Shown here: positions 1 to 9,978 of the stretch, in pieces
Layout: every line of letters starts with the position of its first letter
Numbering within the stretch: the stretch's first letter is position 1
DNA from: Halocaridina rubra
Lineage: Eukaryota; Arthropoda; Malacostraca; Decapoda; Atyidae
DNA length: 10,000 nucleotides
Assembly (NCBI GenBank): GCA_037179515.1
Contig: JAXCGZ010001913.1
Span: forward strand, 122,501 to 132,500
Direction of reading: 5' to 3'
The notes under the pieces: generated by a model
Database searches by the model: none
The model's input: the letters and a program-made list of their open reading frames with translations, nothing else
What the model was told of the DNA's origin: nothing
Made by a program: the position numbers and the translations under genes

Positions 1-84
1 ATTAATTCAATACAATACAAGAAAAGTTTATTGCCTTTCGGAGCCTTAATTGTTAAAAGCAGACACTACAATTGATTTTTTTTC

Positions 85-86
<2 letters not shown>

Positions 87-150
<64 letters not shown>
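87..150. repeat. (AAT)n microsatellite
   Basis: About 21 nearly perfect AAT units. A short echo of the same motif lies at 291-303. It could be the simple tail of a retroelement, but none is recognisable to its left. Confidence 0.97.
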
Positions 151-152
<2 letters not shown>

Positions 153-201
153 GAGCAAATACAATGTAATAATGCATTATTAAATATCTTGATATAATCT
201 T

Positions 202-275
202 GCCTCTGTAGTATAGTGGACTAAGCTGTGGAGTTCTAGACTAGAGTTTCCTGGTTCGATTGCCGACAAAGAAGG
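202..275 (+). pseudogene. tRNA-like sequence (pseudogene or SINE head), Arg-TCT-like
   Basis: This 74-nt stretch has an exact box A (TAGTATAGTGG, 209-219) and a near-consensus box B (GGTTCGATTGC, 253-263) at tRNA-like spacing. The middle reads GTTCTAGAC, resembling the anticodon loop of tRNA-Arg(TCT). The acceptor stem (GCCTCTG at 202 against AAAGAAGG at the 3' end) and the T stem pair poorly, so a working tRNA is unlikely. It sits between (AAT)n runs, which fits a retroposed tRNA-derived element. Confidence 0.5.
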
Positions 276-439
276 TAGATTATATGAAGGCAATAATAAT
301 AATACTACACAAACATGCCCTACAGATTAGATCATGTTCGATACAAACTTACTTTGAATTGCTTCCCGTCGACAAATAAGGCAGCCTTTTGTATAAATAG
401 CCACTTACAATATATATAGAGTTGCTAAGGTCAGAGTCG

Positions 440-1560
440 TTCAGCAGTGTCGTGTTTCAAGGTGGAATGGCCATGTTTATCAGCGAGGAACTCAACAACT
501 GGAGATTTTCAGAAGTATATATACTCGTGGCAAGGCGAACCCCCCTCCATTCCATTTTTTCCAAATGTAGTTCTAAATAGCAGACTTCTCAGTGGTGATT
601 TCGATATAACCTTGCCAAGTGTGTGTATCAAAGTGATGAGTCCATGTTAATTTATTAGGAAAAACACTGACTTGGACAGTCCAACACCATGAAGCTCTCC
701 TCTGTAGCTTAGAATATTCTTAGCATATGCTATATGGTAAACGTCTCGTCATTTGCCAAGAAATTTACTAGTGGAACAAAATAAAGGAATGTCATGGTTT
801 TAGATCAGAAAAGGTTTGCTACGTGTCAAGGTGAAAGGCCCATGTTCAGTTGCTAAAGAAATTACCATCGAGGCGAACCACTAATGGAAATTCCTCAGTA
901 GTCGTTAACACAGTCGGTGTGAGTGTCATAATGATTTGCTTGGGAAATTGTAGATGATCATTCCAAACAACAACATAGTTGGTGCCGCTTGAGTGTTATA
1001 CCTACCTCTTGGAATTTAGTTTATCTTTCATTGTACTCTAACCTAATCGAACCTACCTATCAAACTAACATAACCTAATTTGCTTGTGTTAGGAAATTAG
1101 GTTATGTAAGGTTAGTTGGGTTAGGTTAGGCTAGGTTAGGTTAGAGTACAATAAAAGATAAACTAAATTTTAATATGTAGGAATCTCCCTCCAGTGGCAC
1201 CACAGAAATTCTCACATGTAGATTAGAATATTCTTGCCGTGTGTGTAAAGTTGAGAAGGCCATCTCATTTCTTGGAGAATTATTTGCGAGTTCGTCCAAC
1301 AGCCGTACGTTTTCATCTGGAGTATTGAAGAGTCTAGTCTCGCTCATCAAGGAGAAATATCTGTCTCTATTCCAAGGATGTTGTAAGTGAGCCTGTCCAA
1401 CACCAAGACAATCTGGTTGCACTTTAGAGTGGCCTTGTTGTGTCAAAGTAAAATGCTTGATTACTTTTTTAAGAAAAGCATCAGTGAGACAGTCCAACAA
1501 AAGGATACTCGATTGTAGTGTAGAATAGTCTTTGCCAAAAACCAGGAAGATATGGGTAAT
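440..1560. repeat. Old, diverged tandem repeat with a period near 100 bp
   Basis: A loosely conserved box, approximately TTGCCGTGTGTCAAGGTGAAA followed by GGCCATGTT, recurs starting near 447, 521, 617, 722, 820, 912, then 1233, 1335, 1433 and 1531. Spacing is mostly 92-105 bp. Associated phrases also recur: AGTCCAACAcca (676, 1393, 1492) and gtagNttAGAATAttCTT (704, 1218, 1515). Copies differ from one another substantially. The gap between 912 and 1233 coincides with the palindrome at 1001-1181. No protein is supported: one 119-codon open stretch on the minus strand (1141-1500) overlaps both repeats and matches no domain. Confidence 0.5.
1001..1181. repeat. Palindromic foldback element with TTAGG-like arms
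   Basis: The left arm (1001-1081) and right arm (1094-1181) are imperfect reverse complements around a loop of about 12 nt. The best-matched parts are AATTTAGTTTATCTTT / AAAAGATAAACTAAATT, TTGTACTCTAACCTAA / TTAGGTTAGAGTACAA and CATAACCTAATTT / AAATTAGGTTATG. The right arm contains short runs of TTAGG/GGTTA, the pentamer of arthropod telomeres. The shape is that of a foldback or MITE-like element inserted in the surrounding tandem repeat. Confidence 0.8.
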
Positions 1561-3644
<2,084 letters not shown>

Positions 3645-3682
3645 TTAGACTCTTTTTAAAGACTGTTCTTCTTTTGGTCTCT
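3645..3682 (-). CDS. Possible terminal exon giving a short basic C-terminal tail
   Basis: Downstream of MAM-B a very pyrimidine-rich acceptor (T10 then CATCTTTTCAG) begins at 3683 on the minus strand. Joined in the required phase 1 it would add KRPKEEQSLKRV and then TAA (3647-3645). The implied intron is 272 bp (3683-3954). Splice signal and phase are right, but 12 residues have no family support and I see no AATAAA on this strand just downstream. The gene may instead continue outside the window. This is a hypothesis only. Confidence 0.2.
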
Positions 3683-3954
3683 CTGAAAAGATGAAAAAAA
3701 AAAGACATGGATTCAAGATTATTGTACTCTGTGATTAATTATAATGAATAGGAGAAATTCCTGTATATCTGTAAGATTTTTGATGAATATATCACTACAC
3801 TATATTGCTTCATATTTCTTTCGCATTTCGACATCTGAGGTCTAATTGCTAACTCATGCCGAACAAAATTTTAAGCAGTCTGTTAGCTCTGAAGTTGGTC
3901 TTGTGCAAGATAACTCAAAGAAAAAGTGCAAGTAGTAACATATGCATTACTTAC

Positions 3955-4114
3955 TTGTGCAAGATCCTGTGTATACTTTAAAGTCATCAAGGGTGAAACC
4001 ACCATTGTATGAAGTTCCCTCAATAATAATCTGGAATCGGGTTCCTGAGACTAATGATACCTGACCAAACTGCCATCCGTTTAGCCTGTCGTGGAGAGGC
4101 TCATGCTTCCAGAT
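3955..4114 (-). CDS. MAM-B exon 3: C-terminal block of second MAM domain
   Basis: The acceptor TTACAG|ATC is in phase 0 and the donor ACAA|GTAAGT in phase 1 (53 codons + 1 nt). The translation IWKHEPLHDRLNGWQFGQVS is followed by LVSGTRFQIIIEGTSYNGG and FTLDDFKVYTGSCT. This is the end of a MAM domain: W-x(n)-GW-xxGQV, F-Q-I-I-I-E-G, G-x-LDD, and the closing cysteine 4. It joins in phase to exon 7605-7825 across a 3.49-kb intron filled with repeats. Leaving in phase 1 means at least one more exon follows toward lower coordinates. I find no third MAM domain there: no further CGW-type signature occurs on this strand below 3950. Confidence 0.94.
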
Positions 4115-4181
4115 CTGTAATTTCAAGGTATAAAGTAAAATAATGTGCTATTTTGGTGCGGCATGTACTGCGACATTTGTA

Positions 4182-4311
4182 CTATAAGCCTAGTTGCCTA
4201 TGAATAATATGTAATCACATATGATTTACATTGTTATTCATGAACCATCATGGAATGATGGTTATGTGTGATTAGGTTAAATCAGGCTAGGCACAATAGG
4301 CTACAGATAGT
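4182..4311. repeat. Intronic foldback (inverted repeat), about 130 bp
   Basis: Outer arms CTATAAGCCTAGTTGCCTA (4182-4200) and the complement of AGGCACAATAGGCTACAG (about 4294-4311) match imperfectly. Inner segments TAATCACATAT and TGTGTGATTA also pair. At the centre is a perfect 9-bp hairpin with a 3-nt loop (AACCATCAT gga ATGATGGTT, 4243-4263). It is about 70 bp upstream of the acceptor of exon 3955-4114 in transcript order. Confidence 0.55.
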
Positions 4312-4714
4312 GAGAGACACCTCACCATAAAGTGGCGTCTTAGAATATTATAAATGCATAAGGCTGAGGAAGGTACACAGATGGCAGCGTTGTGTTGTAA
4401 AATGGAATAGTCATGAACAGAGGTCTTGCTTGAAGTAAGCAGTATACGTATTTTCATAAACAGAGGTAGCTCCAGGTGCCTACTTAGTTAATAATATCAA
4501 TTTGTGAGTACTAGAAAATTAACTCAATTGCTGACTATCCCAGCTTGTCAACTGCTTTTTGTGTTGACCAGGTTTTAGTATTAATCCACAATTAGTAGTT
4601 TTGCAAATAAAAGAATTACTGCAAAGACATTTTAGTCCACCCATATCAGTTTTGTTGTATGTATCCAAAGTTATCAAAAAGTTTTAGATATATGTAACCG
4701 AATAAAGATAAATT

Positions 4715-7090
4715 TTAGTTGAATATTCTCTATATAGGAGACATCATTGTGCACCGCATTGAGTGGTTTCTTCTTTTCACACAGACATGGGAGGAAGTGA
4801 GGGCCTAGCTTTCTCTAGTACTCACGATCTGGAGTAGATTATCAAACATTCCATTCCTGTTCCCGATTGCACAACCATGCAGCTAGCACTCTTGACCTAT
4901 TCTCTACTGCTAATCCTTCAAACTACTCATATTCTGCATTTTTCCTTCTTGGTAAACCTGACCCCTCATTGATCTCAGTCTTCCAGTTTTGCTCCCAGTC
5001 CATCAATTCCTCCTACTCAGCACTGCTTTTGGCACTTCAAGCATACAGAACATCATGATTTGCGTAACTTTCTCTTAGATTTCCCATGGGATGAATAATG
5101 CTTTTTAACCCACAACCCTGATCAGGTGGCCATTAAAGTTGCCGATATTATAACCTTGGGAATGAAAGCATTTATCCCCTGCTCTATGAAAACTGTTATT
5201 CCCTCTGATCCTTGGTTGACCATACCTACTCCATGGCTATTCAAGCCAATGAGTGAGCATACCGGTTGTACCAATCTTTGCCTATTATTACAGCTAGGAA
5301 GTGCTGCAATGTTAAGTTTCAAAGGTCTATAGCTTCCATTATAAGACAAAGTTGATGTCCTTAACTCCTTTCCCACTGATAATTAATTGTTTCTGGTGCT
5401 TAGTCAAAAACATCTCCAAAAACTTCTGTAACTCAAGCTTTCTCCCTCTCATTCGTCCAGTCGGTCCTATCGCTTGCTTTCTCACTGAAAAAGCCACTCT
5501 ATTTGGCTCTATTGTTTATGGCAGCTCTTTTGTAAGCGATTTTAGTGCACCTGTTCCTCGTACCTTACCTCTCTTTAACCCTATGCCCTAACTTATTCTT
5601 TCTTCACACAAAGTCCATAAGGTTCTTCGCTCTCTAAAGATGAACAAGGCATGCAGATCGTGTGGTATCTCTCCAAGACTCTGTAAGGAGTTTGCAGATG
5701 AACTAGCTCCCGTGCTTTGCTCAACCAGTATCTGTCCTTCATCTTGGAAGCATGCCCTAGCTCAGCTTGCTTCTAAGAAAGGTGACCACGCTATTCCCTC
5801 CAATTACCTACCTATTGCCCTAACCTCTGCTATCGCTAAACTATGCAAAACTTTACTCAATTCTCACTTCTTTAGACCCTTTGAATATAACTTGCTTATT
5901 TCCGATTACCAGTACGGCTTCCACAAGGCAAGATCCACTGGTGACCTCCTGTCCTATCTTGCTCATGTATGGTTGTTTTCTCTGAGAAACTGTGGGGAAT
6001 CCTTTGTTGTCGCCCTTGATATATCCAAGGCTTTTGACAGATTGTGGCACAAGGTTCTGTTGGCCAAACTCACTGCTTATGGCTTTACCCCTTCTCTCAC
6101 TTCTCTGATTTTAATTTTTCTTTTAGAGCGTTTTATTTCTGGGGTTGCTCCACAGAGCTTTGTTCTTCCTCCTATTCTGTTCCTTCTCTTCATCAGTGAA
6201 GTTCTTCAGTCCCTATCTTCTTCTCCTCTCCATGCTTTTCCCGACTATTCTATCTTCCAGTTTTCCTCTGCCTTTTTTTTCAACCTTCATCCGCTACTTG
6301 TAATCAGTCTCGTATCAGTCTTTCATCAATTTTAACTCCGTTTTAAAGAGAGTATATGAGTGGGGCATTCAAAATATTGTTAAATTAATGCCTCCAAGAC
6401 ACAATTTCTGGCTATCTCTCTATCTTCTTCTTCTCTTGATAGCCCTAATGTCTTGAAAACTAATAAAATTTACCCTCTTAATTCTATTAATATATTAGGA
6501 ATCCATATAGCCTCTACCTTGTCTTGGAGGTGTCACATTATCTAATTTTTTTAAATATAATCCAAAAACTTTGGGGTTGTGTTTTGTTTTCGTCATTACT
6601 TTTCCTTTTTTTCAGTTACTAAAAATCTATAAAGCTCTTATGCGTCCCTGCTTAGAAAACTGCTTGCTCATCTAGGATGTTTCTTCTTATATTATCTCCT
6701 TGATAGGGTTGAATATTAGGCAATCGGACTCATCAATGACCCTTCTTTACTTCTAACCTAGATTCTCTTTCTCTTCATAGCAAGGTATCATTCCTTTCTC
6801 TATTCTATAGCCAACTCATCGCTGGTCTGATGAGTTGGCGAGCTGTATCCTTCCCCCACTGCCGAAACCGTGTGACACTTGCCAAGGGACATCATCTCAC
6901 AACTACTGTGTAGAGATTCGTAAATAGCGAATTGGTCAGTGCAGCGATTGCTTCTTCCCATCCACCTCCAGACTCTAGAACTCTCTTCATCTTTCTGTCT
7001 TCTCTAATTCTTATAACCTATCTTTCTTCGAAAAGCAGATCTAGGTCCTCAATACTTCAACTATACTTTCACACCGTCCTTTTCCTAATG
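4715..7090 (+). mobile_element. Decayed jockey-like non-LTR retrotransposon (LINE), 5'-truncated
   Basis: Protein-level traces of one LINE run across all three plus frames, with stops and frameshifts. The endonuclease C-terminus appears at 4728-4760 (GDIIVHRIEW, for the usual GDFNVH..W), then STHDLE near 4822 and LDLFSTANPSNYS near 4890. A linker region follows (AYRLYQSLP at 5257, NISKNFCNSSFLPL near 5418). The reverse transcriptase spans 5640-6335 (231 codons open; the same frame runs back to a stop at 5589). Its PSNYLPIALTSAIAK, YQYGFHKARSTGDLL and motif A VALDISKAFDR are clear. Motif B is damaged by a deletion (GVAPQSF for GVPQGSV) and the catalytic YADD box reads FPDY, so it cannot be active. 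C-terminal pieces continue through NASKTQFLAIS (about 6387), IYKALMRPCLE (about 6629) and FFPSTSRL (about 6952). It lies antisense to the MAM gene. Both ends are approximate. Confidence 0.85.
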
Positions 7091-7103
7091 TGTATCATTC
7101 CCT

Positions 7104-7330
7104 TCTGGCTAGTACAGTGGTAACGCGCTGGCCTCGCATTCGCGAGGTCGACAGATCAGTTCCCGCTCAGGACCGAGAGTTTAAGCTGTTTAATGGGAAG
7201 GTTACTTGCTGTGGATGGGCACCACAGTGGGGGGGTTGGGACTTGGTTCGGCTGACGTTCTGAGGAGCATCTCAGATGGATATCGGAACTGAAACACCGG
7301 CAAACTTTAATCTTCTATTTTTTCTTCGGC
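7104..7330 (+). mobile_element. tRNA-derived SINE-like sequence
   Basis: The head has a near-perfect RNA polymerase III box A (TAGTACAGTGG, 7110-7120). A 6-bp anticodon-arm-like hairpin follows (CCTCGC attc GCGAGG, 7132-7147), then a weakened box B (GATCAGTTCCC, 7154-7164). A tRNA-unrelated body of about 150 bp contains a G7 run at 7230-7236, and the end is T-rich (about 7314-7324). That layout (tRNA head, unrelated body, simple tail) defines tRNA-type SINEs. It directly follows the LINE relic and could instead be part of that element's 3' region. No clear target-site duplication is visible. Boundaries are approximate. Confidence 0.6.
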
Positions 7331-7402
7331 TTAATGTTTTCTTGGTGCCCAGGCCTGATGAGGGCAATTTTCATGTCTGTATTGGTGTGACATTAATAGA
7401 AA

Positions 7403-7574
<172 letters not shown>

Positions 7575-7604
7575 GTACACAATATGCTTTACTAAGCAAC
7601 TTAC

Positions 7605-7825
7605 AAGTATGTCATCAGTTAAATCGTTGATGAGTCTGTTGTGATCATCTTTAGCCGGTCTTTGGAAGAGACTGAGCGAGGTATTGGTGTCAGCTCCGAA
7701 GCCAGCAAACCAAAAGGTGAAGCAAAATGGAGAGCGATCCAACGAAGGTTCCATTATTGGAGAGACTAACTGTAATCTCTGAGCCCGAGAATTCAAATTG
7801 AAAACGTCGAAGTAAATGTAACCAA
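7605..7825 (-). CDS. MAM-B exon 2: central and distal strands of second MAM domain
   Basis: A strong acceptor (CTTTCTCTTTCTTTCAG|TT, phase 1) and a consensus donor (CTT|GTAAGT, phase 0) bound 2 nt plus 73 codons. The translation begins [20 protein letters not shown], then [20 protein letters not shown], then [16 protein letters not shown]. These are the MAM elements 'GhYiy.d', 'A.L.SP', 'CLtFWY..G' and 'tLsvf'. Cysteine 3 is present, and NTS is a third N-glycosylation sequon. An acidic tail ([16 protein letters not shown]) leads into the tryptophan of the next exon. The exon equals MAM-A exons 2 and 3 combined. It lies between two long (TA)n tracts, one starting 31 nt past its donor and one 109 nt upstream of its acceptor. 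Skipping it would join A|AT CTG GAA GCA TGA, an early stop. Confidence 0.93.
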
Positions 7826-7930
7826 CTGAAAGAAAGAGAAAGATTTACTGTCAACCGTGGATCAGTGACAGAAGTTAACAATAGAATCTCGATTCTGAAA
7901 ATTTGGGGTCGAGTTCTTGTGTTGGGAATT

Positions 7931-8048
<118 letters not shown>

Positions 8049-8276
8049 GAAGTATAATTATTTATTTGATGAATAAACTATCATCTGTCTTTATTACCAA
8101 GCTCTACATAACTTTGCTAATTAGATGTAAAAAGCTGAATATGAATTTCCTAGAGAAACAAAAATTATTGCGGCCTGTTTGTATTTTATTAGAAGCTCTT
8201 AAAATTTAGGGTGGAAGCATTAAATATAATAGTGGAAACTGTTCTTCTGTAGAAGAGATGTGAATGTAAGCCTTAC

Positions 8277-8435
8277 TTGGAGAGCCATAAGTATGATCGT
8301 TCATATTAACAGGGCGACGAAGAGGAGAAGCGTTGCTCCAGTAGAAGTCATTGTCAGAAGTTAGGTTTCTCCAGCCACAGGATCCTCTTGTAAAAGTGCA
8401 GTCTCCGGCTCTAACAATGGCTGCATCTGGTATAC
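8277..8435 (-). CDS. MAM-B exon 1: N-terminal third of second MAM domain
   Basis: The acceptor TTTTCTGTAACAG|GT (phase 1) and donor CCAA|GTAAGG (phase 1) enclose 2 nt, 52 codons and 1 nt. After the linker IPDAAIVRAG comes DCTFTRGSCGW, with MAM cysteines 1 and 2. Next comes RNLTSDNDFYWSNASPLRRP, which keeps the acidic-aromatic-W element, and NDHTYGSP, the DHT-G turn. Two N-glycosylation sequons are visible (NLT and NAS). Open reading continues past both ends of the exon into intron, so ORF extent alone would give wrong boundaries; these rest on splice signals and on phase agreement with the neighbouring exons. Confidence 0.94.
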
Positions 8436-8784
8436 CTGTTACAGAAAATATTAGAGTGCTCCGTAGGTGTGATCGCGTTTCTGTCAATAATATATTATCA
8501 TACTGATACTATTTATACCAAGACCCCGAAATGAGGATTATGTAATCACATTCTACTGTTAGCTCAAAGTAATAATGAGATGGTCTTGGATAAGTACATG
8601 AAGAGAGTCTATTTTATAGAACAGAGATGTAATCTGATTTCTGGTCGACTGCATGGCAATATGGCAACATTTTCGGTTGCAAATATGGATAAAATACTAT
8701 TATAATGCGAATGCTACGAATTGAAGCCATCTGAGAAAATCACCATAAAGGGCCATATTTAACAATTAAAACATTTACACCTAC
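8436..8784 (-). other. Intron between MAM-A and MAM-B, no recognisable content
   Basis: A 349-bp phase-1 intron lies between the two MAM domains (GTAGGT ... TAACAG). It is AT-rich single-copy-looking sequence. I see no repeat, RNA gene or extra exon in it. Confidence 0.8.
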
Positions 8785-8872
8785 TTGGACAGTTTCCTTC
8801 AAAAATGCTGATATCATCGATGGCCACTGTTCCTTTGCTGAAAGTTGATCCCCATACACCTTCAAATACAAC
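8785..8872 (-). CDS. MAM-A exon 4: C-terminal block of first MAM domain
   Basis: The acceptor is TGTTTCAG|GTT (phase 0) and the donor CCAA|GTAGGT (phase 1), giving 29 codons plus 1 nt. The translation VVFEGVWGSTFSKGTVAIDD followed by ISIFEGNCP is the textbook MAM ending: 'f-vvFEGv.G....G.iAiDDi....g.C'. The closing cysteine (domain cysteine 4) is present although its expected partner, cysteine 3, is absent from this copy. The one leftover base plus the next exon encodes S at the linker to MAM-B. The 322-bp intron between this exon and exon 9195-9378 holds nothing I recognise. Confidence 0.95.
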
Positions 8873-9194
8873 CTGAAACAGGTAAAAAAAAAGTCTACAG
8901 CTACTTGTTCCAATTCTCACCAACATTTGAGAGAGAAGAGGACTGGAAATTATCCATATTTTATTGAAGACAGTACAGAATCCTGAACATAAGTATAGAA
9001 CAGCATATCAACCACATATATGCCTTATTCTAAATGCCGAAGACATGAGGCAAAAGTAATCAATATTAAAAGAAAATTCAGACAAAATAAGTGGAAATTA
9101 CTTATGCCATCTCTTAAATTGAAAAGTTGCGTCACTTTATGCCTCAGTGATAATATAAAATACTTATAGAAACTCAGCAGTTATGAAAACTAAC
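8873..9194 (-). other. Intron inside MAM-A, no recognisable content
   Basis: A 322-bp phase-0 intron (GTTAGT ... TTTCAG) contains plain AT-rich sequence. I see no repeat or RNA gene in it. Confidence 0.8.
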
Positions 9195-9378
9195 CTGGAA
9201 GTCACCATCAGCTCTCAGTGGAGCTTGACCAAAGTACCAAGTGAGACCTTGGAAATTGTGCAGAGACCAAATAGGTGTTAGGATAATAGATCCAGCATCA
9301 TCTTCTCGTTTTAAGAAAGCACTCAAGGATCCAAGATTAGGCTCGTTGTTGTCAGTTAGAGGCTCAAACATCATGTAC
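9195..9378 (-). CDS. MAM-A exon 3: second half of beta-sandwich
   Basis: The acceptor is GATTCTTTTCAG|G (phase 2) and the donor CAG|GTTAGT (phase 0), giving 1 nt plus 61 codons. The translation starts YMMFEPLTDNNEPNLGSLSA, which fits the MAM strand 'FWYhM-G...vGtLsv'. It continues FLKREDDAGS, then PIWSLHNFQGLTWYFGQAPL, equivalent to the usual 'lW...G..g..W..a.v.l'. It ends RADGDFQ, the start of the F-Q-V-V-F-E-G block completed by the next exon. The loop NNEP is a little longer than usual. Together with exon 9530-9623 this corresponds to a single exon in the second domain, so the intron between them is specific to this copy. Confidence 0.93.
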
Positions 9379-9529
9379 CTGAAAAGAATCAATTTGCTTA
9401 GAAGTTTCTCTGAATTATGCTCATCTCAGTTATTTATTTCAATTTAAAATCATAATTATTTGCATATTATTCAGGGAAAATTGCACCGATGGCCTGAATG
9501 CATCACTTGCTTACCAAAAAGATAAACAC

Positions 9530-9623
9530 TTTACTTGACGACGTCCTTGCATAACTGGAGATAAAAGCCAAGCTCTGTCACCTTCCAGTTTTTTGTCTGG
9601 ATTTTCTAGAGCCATGTAGAAAC
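9530..9623 (-). CDS. MAM-A exon 2: central strands of first MAM domain
   Basis: The acceptor AATTTTCAG|GT enters in phase 1. The translation is GFYMALENPDKKLEGDRAWL, then LSPVMQGRRQVK, matching the MAM core of G-hydrophobic-YM...A-LLSP. The 3' boundary is the weak point. A good-looking donor, CAA|GTAAAG (exon end 9535), leaves in phase 0; joined to the next exon it meets TGA after four codons. The in-frame donor is five bases downstream, AAA|GTGTTT (exon end 9530, phase 2), which lacks the usual +3 to +5 RAG. I chose 9530 because it alone keeps the domain open. The position of the third conserved MAM cysteine (C-L-x-F-W-Y) reads Q here (QVK-YMMF). A one-base assembly error or non-canonical splicing could also explain the boundary. 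Confidence 0.8.
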
Positions 9624-9804
9624 CTGAAAATTTCAACTCATATATTATAGTCTTTGTCCAATTGCTGTTGCTTTAAACATTTCAAGAGGTTCAGATAGAA
9701 ATTAATATATATTTCAAATGACTTTCAAGTAAGTAATGTGTTGCATGTTGAATTCGTAAGTGAAAAGAGAGGAAAGTTAGAAAAGTTGATGAAATTATGA
9801 GTAC

Positions 9805-9978
9805 CATTTTGGTGTCCCGTGGTGTGATCATTTGTTGGAAATACAAATTCGGTAGCTTTGACCCTTAAGAAATCGAGATCATCTAGGCGGTTCCTGAGAG
9901 CTGGGTTGGACCATCCACATGTATCCTCTTCGAAGGTGCAGTCTCCAGAACTTGGAGGTGATGCCTCGTTAGGGAGGG
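9805..9978 (-). CDS. MAM-A exon 1: N-terminal third of first MAM domain
   Basis: The acceptor is a pyrimidine-rich stretch ending TTCCTTCAG, and the donor reads ATG|GTACTC. The exon enters in phase 1 and leaves in phase 1 (2 + 57 codons + 1 nt). It begins with a short Pro/Ser-rich linker (LPNEASPPSSG), then the MAM opening DCTFEEDTCGW with cysteines 1 and 2. An aspartate-rich stretch (RLDDLDFLRV) follows, where most MAMs have a W after the acidic pair, and then NDHTTGHQNG, the conserved DHTTG turn. The linker implies that another module or exon lies upstream, beyond the right edge. No N-glycosylation sequon is present. The symmetric 1-1 phase is typical of shuffled extracellular modules. The match to the family start is strong; the exact upstream content of the gene is unknown. 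Confidence 0.93.

Noticed and set aside
447..650. 67-codon plus-strand open frame
   Set aside because: It lies inside the diverged tandem repeat, matches no domain, and its frame is not conserved among neighbouring repeat copies.
1141..1500. 119-codon minus-strand open frame with a loose 33-residue periodicity
   Set aside because: The periodicity mirrors the 100-bp DNA repeat. No CxxC or other family residues are present, and it runs into the palindrome arm at its 3' end.
5122..5376. Open frames on both strands within the LINE
   Set aside because: The minus-strand frames here and at 5853-6050 are shadows of the LINE relic. The plus-strand reading at 5126-5332 includes only short scraps of the element in a shifted frame.
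8649..8672. 14-base match in inverted orientation to 3344-3357 (ATGTTGCCATATTG)
   Set aside because: The flanks show no further similarity, so a chance match or a tiny remnant cannot be told apart.
9241..9447. Plus-strand open frame
   Set aside because: It is the opposite-strand shadow of MAM-A exon 9195-9378.
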